Part shown: positions 1-5,767 of the stretch, piece after piece
Position numbering within the stretch: position 1 is the first letter of the stretch
Layout of the letters: each line of letters starts with the position of its first letter
NCBI GenBank assembly: GCA_028288645.1
Contig: JAQBNJ010000393.1
Coordinates: 1 to 5,767, forward strand
From: Sediminibacterium sp.
Lineage (GTDB): Bacteria; Bacteroidota; Bacteroidia; Chitinophagales; Chitinophagaceae
Direction: 5' to 3'
Length of the DNA stretch: 5,767 nt
Position numbers and translations under genes: made by a program
The notes under the pieces: model-generated
Told to the model about the DNA's origin: nothing
The model's database searches: none
What the model saw: the letters and a program-made list of their open reading frames with translations, nothing else

Positions 1-593
1 AGGCTATTAACATCGCCTAAATGATAGGCGGAGCCAAGAGGCCCCACTCGAAAATCCTTATGTAGTTCCATGACGAACCTGTATTCCTTTTCATAGCTGA
101 ATGCAGCTTCTTTACGAAAAGATGGATGCTTCATGGCTGCTCCGTTTAGGGATTGCAGATCTGCATTGACAAGGTTGCGGTATACAACACCGCCGTGCCA
201 AAAGGAATTTTTGAAATAAGAACTATAACCGTAGAAAGTGTTTTTGAATAATTGAACTAATTGTTTTCTCTCAAAACGGATAGCCACTGTTCTTCTTTTT
301 GCAGGCTCTGTCGCATAGGTATCCCAAAGTGCAAGTGATTCATGATCCGCATTATACCAGCAACTGATCAGATACATCTTCTTGCGTGATTCTATCTTAG
401 CAAAGTCTGGCTTCTCCGCAAGGAGATCGTTAATATGAACACATTCCATCTTATCTGCGAACTGATCCGCTCTTGAAAACCAAATCGCACCATGTTGGAG
501 AAAGTATTCTAAACGATTTAGAGACAGAAATTTATATAAATACCTACCTGTCATCTTATCTGTATGATATGATTTCCACATAGAATTAAACAT
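1..593 (-). CDS. DUF2971-family protein, 3' end cut by window edge
   Basis: An open frame reads leftward from ATG 591-593 to the window edge: 197 complete codons and no stop, so the C-terminus is missing. The family call rests on three blocks in the usual DUF2971 order. Residues 20-51 (YKFLSLNRLEYFLQ, then IWFSRADQFADKMEC) match the 'YK(F/Y)...l..g.iwfs.p..FnD..E' opening. Residues 75-107 (LISCWYN, LALWDTYA, VAIRF) match the 'CfS...lmW..Ya....g..i.F' core. Residues 137-176 (VVYRN, then KEAAFSYEKEYRFVMEL) match the terminal 'v.Y...K...f.yEkEyR' block. The biochemical role of DUF2971 is not established to my knowledge. The gene follows the HD-domain gene by only 5 bp on the same strand, so the two are very probably co-transcribed and perhaps translationally coupled. 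There is no clear Shine-Dalgarno sequence. ATG 579-581 is a less likely alternative start. I am sure of the coding call and fairly sure of the family; function is unknown. Confidence 0.88.
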   Translation of the reverse strand, partial: MFNSMWKSYHTDKMTGRYLYKFLSLNRLEYFLQHGAIWFSRADQFADKMECVHINDLLAEKPDFAKIESRKKMYLISCWYNADHESLALWDTYATEPAKRRTVAIRFERKQLVQLFKNTFYGYSSYFKNSFWHGGVVYRNLVNADLQSLNGAAMKHPSFRKEAAFSYEKEYRFVMELHKDFRVGPLGSAYHLGDVNS

Positions 594-598
594 TAAGT

Positions 599-1624
599 TT
601 ACAACATTTTGATTCGTAATGTATTTGTAGTTTGGGTTATTTTAACGGCGAGCCATCCTCTTAGGTATTCTGACTGCGTATGCATTTTTCTAAAATTCAG
701 TTTCGAATCCTTCACCTTACGCAAATAAATTTCATTAGGCTTAAAGGATATTAAAATATTCTCAAGAATGTACATTTCTGTTAAGCCGTTTTCTTTATCA
801 TAAAAAGCTTTTACAGGATCCAACGTATCAACTATACCAAGTATATATAGTAGCGGGAAGGTTTTTATACGAATTGGTTTAAAATTGATAAGATGATGCA
901 ACCCAAATTTTCGATACGTTTGCGTCGTTTTATTATTTGCCATCCAGATATTATGAGTAGCAATCGCAGCAGCTGTGTTTGCGTAATCGTTTTCTAATGA
1001 CTTCCCCCAGAAAAGATTATTCTTTCTTTTTAAATGCTCTCGTTGACGAATTTTAACTAATCTATCAAACAGATAAACTCCAGCTACAATGCCATGATCA
1101 ATTTTATGCATTCCTACTTTTCTATAGTGAAAGTAGGGTTTACAGCAGGCAAAAAGTCTTTTAGAAATATGTTTTACATCTCGATCCAAAAGATTATTGT
1201 CTATGTCTAGCGTCTTAATAAGACCTTCAAAGTCTCGGATCTTTTCCTCATTATTTTTATTCAGTTCAAAAGCATATCCGAAATCGTGAAATAGGCTAGT
1301 CATAAACCATAGAAATGGAAATACATTATAACCCGGCAGATTTGTGCCTTTATACACTGATTTATATATGCCAGTGTGATAATAAATAATAATTCCTAGG
1401 AAAAAGATTGAAGTAGTATGACTGGCTCTTCCTAACGATGCTGTATTTATATTTTCGTGACCTAAAACGGACTCTTTTCCGCTTCTTTCAAAATACCTTT
1501 GTATAAACTCCTTATGTTTAATATCATCATTAAACGGGTTGTTGAGTGCATTGTGCCCGATTTGATAGTAATAATCCCAATTGGCTGGATGAAGATCCCG
1601 AATATACCATAGAATACTTTTCAT
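599..1624 (-). CDS. HD-domain metal-dependent phosphohydrolase-like protein
   Basis: This 341-residue protein carries the ordered metal-ligand pattern of the HD superfamily. His69 lies in RASHTTSIFFLG, His113-Asp114 in SLFHDFGYAFE, His177 in KIDHGIVAGVYLFDRL, His224 in AAAIATHNIW and Asp266 in LGIVDTLDP. Such proteins hydrolyse phosphoester bonds in nucleotides, cyclic nucleotides or nucleic acids, usually with two metal ions. The substrate cannot be read from the sequence, and no fused helicase, GGDEF or sensor domain is visible. The hydrophobic run at 71-82 is more likely a core helix than a membrane span, because the protein has no signal peptide or further membrane segments; it is probably cytoplasmic. 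The C-terminal 75 residues after Asp266 are basic and unassigned. ATG 1622-1624 is the only plausible start, since an in-frame stop lies 21 bases upstream. It sits 55 bp after the 80-residue orphan and 5 bp before the DUF2971 gene. The HD fold is well supported; a defence or effector role is inference from neighbours. Confidence 0.87.
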   Translation of the reverse strand: MKSILWYIRDLHPANWDYYYQIGHNALNNPFNDDIKHKEFIQRYFERSGKESVLGHENINTASLGRASHTTSIFFLGIIIYYHTGIYKSVYKGTNLPGYNVFPFLWFMTSLFHDFGYAFELNKNNEEKIRDFEGLIKTLDIDNNLLDRDVKHISKRLFACCKPYFHYRKVGMHKIDHGIVAGVYLFDRLVKIRQREHLKRKNNLFWGKSLENDYANTAAAIATHNIWMANNKTTQTYRKFGLHHLINFKPIRIKTFPLLYILGIVDTLDPVKAFYDKENGLTEMYILENILISFKPNEIYLRKVKDSKLNFRKMHTQSEYLRGWLAVKITQTTNTLRIKML

Positions 1625-1679
1625 CTTTTTAAAGTTTGCGTCTGTTCACATTGAACTCATATCTCTGGGACTAAGCCAT

Positions 1680-1922
1680 CTAATACCCACCCAATCCCGT
1701 AGCCTTACTAACAATGCCTATTATGGAATACGGTAAAAGTTTATCATTTTCAACTTCAAGCAAAACAGAATTGGCGCCTAATTTTTTCGATACAGCATGA
1801 TGGAACTGCATTTCCAGATCTTCACGGGATAGGTCTTTAAGCATCTGGTGTTCTTCAGGCTTTTCCGGTATCAGGTTAATCTGATATTTCTCTCCGGATA
1901 TATGGCGTGCTGAATAATCCAT
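1680..1922 (-). CDS. Small orphan protein, 80 residues, function unknown
   Basis: I do not recognise this protein. It is first in the leftward gene group, starting at ATG 1920-1922 beside the divergent control region and ending in TAG 1680-1682, 55 bp before the HD gene. An in-frame stop 18 bases upstream of the ATG leaves no earlier start, and a weak purine stretch (GAAGAA) lies 6-11 bases before it. The protein is soluble-looking and rich in charged residues over positions 1-47 (EKPEEHQMLKDLSREDLEMQ). It then has a hydrophobic strand-like stretch (NSVLLEVEN, 51-59) and an apolar, glycine-rich end (IIGIVSKATGLGGY, 67-80). There is no signal peptide, clear helix-turn-helix, zinc motif or transmembrane helix. 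Position and amino-acid make-up favour a real gene over chance, possibly a regulator, adaptor or antidote for the HD/DUF2971 pair, but nothing in the sequence decides this. Confidence 0.6.
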   Translation of the reverse strand: MDYSARHISGEKYQINLIPEKPEEHQMLKDLSREDLEMQFHHAVSKKLGANSVLLEVENDKLLPYSIIGIVSKATGLGGY

Positions 1923-2123
1923 GATTTTTTCTTCAATATACTATTTATTGATGCAATACGTACCTGAAGGGTGGTTAACGGTTCAAAAAACATCTTTTTG
2001 CTTTCCTGGCATTAATTTGTATTTTAGGCATACTCTTACAAGTAATTATGATAGGCATCCCCCCTTCTATCATTAACTGCACGCGCTAAAGGAGTCTATT
2101 TTACAAAACCAAAACTGATATTA
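1923..2123. promoter_or_regulatory. Divergent intergenic control region
   Basis: These 201 bp separate the leftward group (80-residue orphan, HD, DUF2971) from the rightward ATPase-methyltransferase pair, so promoters for both should lie here. I looked for the Bacteroidota sigma pattern (TTTG about 19-21 bases before TAnnTTTG) on both strands and found only imperfect fits. TTAATTTG at 2012-2019 on the plus strand has one mismatch but no well-spaced upstream element. The region holds a 7-bp inverted repeat (2048-2073) and two copies of TAGGCAT (2025-2031 and 2052-2058). The GGAG at 2091-2094 is about 30 bases from the ATPase ATG, too far for an ordinary ribosome binding site. The regulatory assignment rests on geometry, not on an identified promoter. 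Confidence 0.55.
2048..2073. repeat. Perfect 7-bp inverted repeat, candidate operator or leader hairpin
   Basis: ATGATAG at 2048-2054 is the exact reverse complement of CTATCAT at 2067-2073. The 12-base spacer contains a run of six C. The half-site centres are 19 bp apart, close to two helical turns, which suits a dimeric repressor. If transcribed it could instead form a short A/U-rich hairpin in the ATPase leader. Beyond the 7 bp the arms pair only imperfectly. It lies 51-76 bases before the ATPase start. A 7-bp match could occur by chance, so function is a guess. Confidence 0.4.
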
Positions 2124-3470
2124 ATGGCTACAGAAAGCATTGAGGCAAAGCCAACTAAAAGGTTATTCATTGAGACACTGACGGTCGATCTTAATGCAAA
2201 GGCAGCTATTTTAGACCTCATAGACAATTCCATTGATAGTTATGTCCGGCAAAAGATCACTGAAAAAAGAAAGATTGATCTACAGATCAGCAAGGATATT
2301 TTTTGCTTGTATGACAACTGTGGAGGTATCGAAAAAGAATATCTTAAAGAACATGTTTTTAGGTTTGGTAATATAGATCTTGACCACAATAATGCGACAA
2401 TAGGAATGTATGGTATTGGACTAAAAAGGGCCATATTCAAGATCGGTAAGGATATTACTTTGACAACTGACGACGGAGTTAATTATTGCAAGATTGAATT
2501 GAAGGTAACAGAGTGGCAGGCATTAAATGATGATTGGACTATTCCTTTTGAAACAGAGCCTACGAAGTTGAAAGATGATGAAAAACCGTATACAGAGATC
2601 CGTATCACCCAACTTAATACTGATATAAGTGAAAAATTCGGGCTTGTAAGTTTTCAGAACGAATTAAAGGAAACGATCAGAACTTTTTATTGTCTTTTTG
2701 TGAAAAACAATATAGACTTCCAATTTAATGGGGGCGACGTGGAAGGATATTCGCTTTTAGTTCCTTTACCTGATGCCCAGTACTCTCCTCAGACTTATAT
2801 AGAGGATCACGATGGTCTGATGATCGAGATAATTTGTTTTATCGATCCAAGTAATGGAAATAGACAGAGTAGTGCTGTTAACGAAAGAGGATGGAATCTT
2901 TTCTGCAACAAACGATTGATTCTACAGAACGACACGTCAGAAGTTACGGGCTGGCGCGGCGGAGAAGCCCTCAAGGACAAAAGCATGCTTCCTAAATATC
3001 ATAGTATCTATAATGAGTTCAGAGGTCTGGTCTTCCTCACTTCAACTGATCCATTTAAGCTTCCATTGAATACGTCAAAAACCAGCTTGAATACTGAGGA
3101 TAAGAACTACAACTACATACTGAACAAAATGGTTTTAACCGCGAGACCTATCGTAGATTTCCTGAGTTCAAAATATGGTGATGAGAAAGCTAAAGGGGAC
3201 GAAATAGAAAGTCAAATAGCTGAATCTGTTGTTCCGGATACTCAACCCACAATGAAAGAATTCAGCGAGGTTGAGGTGAAACCAAGCGAATTCAAAGCTC
3301 CTGCTAATGTAATGTTCAAGGTCACCCCAAATATGGCCAGGATAAGTTATCAAAAAGACGCAGTCCTTGCTGCTCGAATCAAGACGTTCTTAAAAGTGTC
3401 AACGTTAAAAGAAGTTGGCGAAAAGACCTTTGACTATTTTGTAACCATGGAACAATTAAATAATGAGTAA
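2124..3470 (+). CDS. GHKL (Hsp90/MutL/MORC-type) ATPase
   Basis: This 448-residue protein has an N-terminal Bergerat-fold ATPase. The N box is AILDLIDNSIDSY (28-40), with Asn35 for Mg-ATP and Asp31 where many relatives have the catalytic Glu. The G1 box is YDNCGGI (63-69) and the G2/lid box is IGMYGIGLKRAIFK (93-106). The second half carries blocks I associate with MORC/HATPase_c_3-like bacterial proteins: RGWNLFCNKRLILQND with GWRGG (255-280), and FRGLVFLTSTDPFKLPLNTS (299-318), whose conserved Lys319 follows and probably reaches the nucleotide. Residues 352-392 form a charged, probably flexible linker. A short C-terminal helical piece follows (396-448). Such enzymes usually act as ATP-gated dimeric clamps on DNA or proteins. 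There is no usable Shine-Dalgarno sequence, but no in-frame ATG, GTG or TTG lies between the upstream stop at 2052 and ATG 2124. The next gene begins inside its stop region, so ATPase and methyltransferase should be made together. It is not a two-component kinase: there is no receiver, sensor or phospho-acceptor domain. Confidence 0.9.
   Translation: MATESIEAKPTKRLFIETLTVDLNAKAAILDLIDNSIDSYVRQKITEKRKIDLQISKDIFCLYDNCGGIEKEYLKEHVFRFGNIDLDHNNATIGMYGIGLKRAIFKIGKDITLTTDDGVNYCKIELKVTEWQALNDDWTIPFETEPTKLKDDEKPYTEIRITQLNTDISEKFGLVSFQNELKETIRTFYCLFVKNNIDFQFNGGDVEGYSLLVPLPDAQYSPQTYIEDHDGLMIEIICFIDPSNGNRQSSAVNERGWNLFCNKRLILQNDTSEVTGWRGGEALKDKSMLPKYHSIYNEFRGLVFLTSTDPFKLPLNTSKTSLNTEDKNYNYILNKMVLTARPIVDFLSSKYGDEKAKGDEIESQIAESVVPDTQPTMKEFSEVEVKPSEFKAPANVMFKVTPNMARISYQKDAVLAARIKTFLKVSTLKEVGEKTFDYFVTMEQLNNE
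3463..3470 (+). other. Start/stop overlap of ATPase and methyltransferase genes
   Basis: In ATGAGTAA the ATG (3463-3465) opens the methyltransferase gene and the TAA (3468-3470) closes the ATPase gene in another frame. No Shine-Dalgarno sequence precedes the ATG, so ribosomes finishing the ATPase probably re-initiate here. Such coupling usually marks partners needed in fixed ratio. Confidence 0.85.
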
Positions 3471-4455
3471 TAGTTTTGAAAGGATCAATTATATACTTCG
3501 ACCCAATAAGCAGGTCGAGCGAAAAATGATCGTTGATATACTGTCTCGATTGAACCTTGACATACCGCTCATTGATTATACTTATGTTGGGATGGGTTCT
3601 ATCTACTACTATGACTTTATATTGATCCATAAATTTTTCGGTATCAGATCAATGTACTCGATAGATAATAAATCTACTGTCAAGCGTTTCATATTTAATA
3701 AGCCATATGAATTTATTACGTTTATCAATAATACCACATCCAAATATCTTATTACTCATAATTATAAACTGAATTGTATTTTTTGGATGGATTATGACGG
3801 GGGATTTTCTGATAATAGATCAGTGTTGGATGATATTGCGATTTTGGGGAAAAACTGCCAGAAGAACAGTTTTTATATTGTCACATTTAGGTGCGATGAA
3901 CCTACTAGTATTGAAGAGAAGCAAGAATTCCTGACCAAATTCGGGCAATTTATTTCATCAGATAAGAATGATATAAAAAATACCGCAGGAGCAAATTTTC
4001 CTATCCTAATTCAAGATATATTATTGAATATGCTTGCTACTCATGGAGAATATAATACCAATAAATTCGTTAAGTGTTTTTCTTTCATTTATCAGGATGG
4101 CGCACTTATGTATACTTTGGGGGGAATGTTCACTGACGACCCTGGGAGCTTTAAAAGTAAATATTCCAGTGTTGATTTTATCAACACAACGTTGGACAAT
4201 ATTACACAGATAAAGGTCCCGAATATTACATACAAGGAAAAATTTTACCTCGATTCTAATATTGATACAATTGAAGCTTTTTTACAGAAGGCGCTCCAGG
4301 ATTCAGAAGATGCTGGTGAAACTAGGGAACAATTCATGGGAAAGGTCCGATCTAATCTTGCGAGTACATTGGAGATCGAATTATCATTTTCAGACGTTAC
4401 CAACTACATAAAGAATTATCGCTTCATTCCGCAGTATTATGAAGGATTTATATAG
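3463..4455 (+). CDS. Putative SAM-dependent (O-)methyltransferase, Rossmann type
   Basis: This 330-residue protein matches, from memory, the family annotated as 'putative O-methyltransferase' (Pfam Methyltransf_35). The visible signatures follow in order. RPNKQVERKM (13-22) is the N-terminal block. YVGMGSIYYYDF (41-52) is a glycine-rich SAM-binding loop, and SMYSIDNK (63-70) has the acidic residue expected at the end of strand 2. RFIFNKPYEFI (75-85) follows. FWMDYDGGF (107-115) takes the place of the catalytic motif IV. QDGALMYTLGG (211-221) is next, and FIPQYYEGF (321-329) ends the protein. It lacks the (D/N/S)PP(Y/F) motif of N6-adenine and N4-cytosine DNA methylases and the PC motif of C5-cytosine methylases, so a standard DNA base methylase is unlikely. 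The substrate is unknown. The start overlaps the ATPase stop by 8 bp. It ends 3 bp from the stop of the convergent DGQHR gene. The fold is fairly secure; activity and substrate are inference. Confidence 0.8.
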   Translation: MSNSFERINYILRPNKQVERKMIVDILSRLNLDIPLIDYTYVGMGSIYYYDFILIHKFFGIRSMYSIDNKSTVKRFIFNKPYEFITFINNTTSKYLITHNYKLNCIFWMDYDGGFSDNRSVLDDIAILGKNCQKNSFYIVTFRCDEPTSIEEKQEFLTKFGQFISSDKNDIKNTAGANFPILIQDILLNMLATHGEYNTNKFVKCFSFIYQDGALMYTLGGMFTDDPGSFKSKYSSVDFINTTLDNITQIKVPNITYKEKFYLDSNIDTIEAFLQKALQDSEDAGETREQFMGKVRSNLASTLEIELSFSDVTNYIKNYRFIPQYYEGFI

Positions 4456-4458
4456 AAG

Positions 4459-5767
4459 CTATGTCCAGCACTTATTGATCTGTTCGGTGAACTTTGGCCA
4501 CTGGCTGGAAACGTAAGGAAATTTCTTTTTGTTTTTGAAATCTATTTTAAGGGTCGAGAGCTTATCAGTGTAAAACTTTATGTCCTTTATTCCTTTATAT
4601 TTTTCTATCGCATAATTATAGCTTTTCAAAAATGCTACGATTGACGTCACGGTCATCAGCTTACTGCTTCCATCCATTTTCCAATCATCGTTGAAATTGT
4701 TTTTTACAGCTACAAAGAATTGGCTAATAATGTCTGCACAAAAACTAATGTAAGTATTCCTTAACTCATCGGAAGTCTCATCTTTTATAGTAAGCAATTT
4801 ATTTTTATCAGTATTTTTCCAATATTTGAAAAGCGTTTCTTTTTTGGCGTCCATCTCAACAAGATGCATTAAGGCGTACTTTATAATGGTAGGGGTTTTT
4901 ATTCCTTTCTTATCAAGCTCGGATAAAATGAAGAGATTCATAAATGGGGACCTATTATTCATTTTTCTGATAATATCTGTAGACAATCCGATCGGAGATA
5001 AAGGTTCTTGCAGAGATTCAATATCCTGTAAAAGTTGCGGGCTTACCTTTTTTTGTTTGCTATTGATCTCAAGAAATAGCTTGCTTTCAAATTTTCTTTT
5101 CTCCGCCTCACTAAAAGTCCCAGCTTCGTAGTATAATCCCGTAATAAACAGGTGTCGCTTATTACGTAACTGAGCAATAATCTTTTCTTCTTTACTATCT
5201 GGTCCTTCATGGTGACCAAAGACGCGATGTTGGCCATCGATGATCCCTATCGAGTTACTATTATAAGGTATATGTATTAAAAGATCGGTCTTAATGTCTC
5301 CCAGATCCTTTAATTTTATAGGGTTTTTCTTTTTATCTACAAATGTTGCTTCTTTTGGCAAACTCACAATTATACTGTCAATAAATGTTCGCTGCTCGGT
5401 CGCTAAAAAGTTCCGGATGCTTAAAATTTTTGCCTTATCTATCAATCGCTGGTAATAAAAACCAGAATTCTCAGTAAGATTCTCTTTTCTGAAAACGTAT
5501 GCGCAATCAAGAAGTTCTTTAGCTGTCATAATGAATGAGACAAGATGAACGCCATCCGGCATGCCACTTACATCTTCCGGAAATATGACAGCTTTATATG
5601 TAGGTTCATTAGTACTTGCTGTTATTGTACCAACGCTTTTAAAATCAATACCTAGAAATTTGTAAAATTCATTCCTTGCAGAATAACGAATGCTGTCGGC
5701 TACCTTTAAAAAATAACGTAAGATCTTGGCATCTACATATTTGAATTTGTTGTAAGTAGCCTGTTTG
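4459..5767 (-). CDS. DGQHR-domain (DndB-like) protein, 5' end beyond window
   Basis: The frame is open from TAG 4459-4461 to the right edge, giving 435 visible residues without a start. ATG 5560-5562 is internal: 68 further sense codons precede it and read as sensible protein (YVDAKILRYFLKVADSIRY, ARNEFYKFLGIDF), so the true start is outside. The defining motif is IGIIDGQHRVFGHHEG, with DGQHR at visible residues 177-181 (bases 5224-5238). It is followed by the family's LFLEINSKQKKVSP block (residues 230-243). DGQHR proteins include DndB, the regulator of DNA phosphorothioation clusters, and are related to ParB/sulfiredoxin-like folds, so DNA or nucleotide binding is the usual expectation. No other dnd gene is visible. 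The C-terminal third is basic and ends in KFTEQINKCWT. It faces the ATPase-methyltransferase pair tail to tail, so it is transcribed separately and may act as regulator or specificity partner. The family call is strong; the role here is inference. Confidence 0.88.
   Translation of the reverse strand, partial: KQATYNKFKYVDAKILRYFLKVADSIRYSARNEFYKFLGIDFKSVGTITASTNEPTYKAVIFPEDVSGMPDGVHLVSFIMTAKELLDCAYVFRKENLTENSGFYYQRLIDKAKILSIRNFLATEQRTFIDSIIVSLPKEATFVDKKKNPIKLKDLGDIKTDLLIHIPYNSNSIGIIDGQHRVFGHHEGPDSKEEKIIAQLRNKRHLFITGLYYEAGTFSEAEKRKFESKLFLEINSKQKKVSPQLLQDIESLQEPLSPIGLSTDIIRKMNNRSPFMNLFILSELDKKGIKTPTIIKYALMHLVEMDAKKETLFKYWKNTDKNKLLTIKDETSDELRNTYISFCADIISQFFVAVKNNFNDDWKMDGSSKLMTVTSIVAFLKSYNYAIEKYKGIKDIKFYTDKLSTLKIDFKNKKKFPYVSSQWPKFTEQINKCWT

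Noticed and set aside
71..82. Membrane anchor in the HD protein (residue numbers, SIFFLGIIIYYH)
   Set aside because: The stretch is short, follows directly on the first metal-ligand His and is amphipathic, as in the HD helix core. No second segment or signal peptide supports membrane location.
2012..2019. TTAATTTG as a Bacteroidota -7 promoter element
   Set aside because: It has one mismatch to TAnnTTTG, and the nearest upstream TTTG (1997-2000) leaves an 11-base gap instead of about 19-21.
2240..2440. Open frame of 66 codons antisense to the ATPase
   Set aside because: It is antisense to the N box, G1 and G2 motifs, whose coding constraint explains the frame. Its product has no features.
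3168..3630. Two short minus-strand frames (3168-3353 and 3379-3630)
   Set aside because: Both are antisense to the ATPase and the ATPase/methyltransferase junction, and have no motif or start context.
4494..4510. GCCA-C-TGGC palindrome near the end of the DGQHR gene as a terminator
   Set aside because: It has only 4-bp arms around a single base, lies inside the coding region, and has no T-run on either side.
4826..5131. Open frame of 101 codons on the plus strand
   Set aside because: It lies wholly antisense within the DGQHR gene. That gene's frame is intact and carries family motifs, while the antisense product is low-complexity and Ser/Leu/Phe-rich, typical of a shadow frame.
5043..5237. 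Open frame of 64 codons on the minus strand inside the DGQHR gene
   Set aside because: It overlaps the DGQHR frame just downstream of the key motif and has a basic composition without recognisable features. It could only matter if the DGQHR gene were frameshifted here, and the latter reads cleanly through.
1..5767. CRISPR array, tRNA, rRNA, insertion sequence or transposon ends
   Set aside because: No regularly spaced repeats, cloverleaf, transposase motif or terminal inverted repeats were seen on reading both strands. Coding sequence fills all but the 201-bp divergent region and short gaps.

Overview
The window is a compact, AT-rich bacterial segment (roughly mid-30s % GC by eye) with six protein-coding genes and no RNA gene, insertion sequence or CRISPR array that I can see. 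Several starts lack a clear Shine-Dalgarno sequence and are preceded by A/T-rich leaders. With the overall composition this fits a member of the Bacteroidota, for example a Sphingobacteriaceae-like genome, but that is an inference from style, not from a marker gene. None of the six genes looks like core metabolism. They resemble families that occur in accessory or defence regions.

Layout: two gene groups diverge from an intergenic region at 1923-2123. Leftward on the minus strand run an 80-residue orphan (1680-1922), an HD-domain metal-dependent phosphohydrolase-like protein (599-1624) and a DUF2971-family protein that leaves the window at base 1 (1-593). The last two are 5 bp apart. Rightward on the plus strand run a GHKL (Hsp90/MutL/MORC-type) ATPase (2124-3470) and, overlapping it by 8 bp, a putative Rossmann-fold methyltransferase of the 'putative O-methyltransferase' type (3463-4455). 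Converging on that pair from the right, with only 3 bp between stop codons, is a DGQHR-domain (DndB-like) protein on the minus strand (4459 to beyond 5767). Its true start lies outside the window.

How they may work together: the ATPase and methyltransferase overlap and are very likely translated together. A GHKL clamp ATPase could bind or remodel a nucleic acid or protein substrate for the methyltransferase. The DGQHR protein belongs to a family linked to DNA-modification systems (DndB of phosphorothioation) and could be a DNA-binding or regulatory partner. The HD and DUF2971 genes could be a nucleotide- or nucleic-acid-acting effector arm sharing the same control region. The domain calls are supported by visible motifs. 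The idea of one modification/defence system is inference. I do not recognise this exact combination as a named system. The most notable features are the ATPase-methyltransferase-DGQHR cluster, the tight HD-DUF2971 pair, and a 7-bp perfect inverted repeat in the divergent control region.
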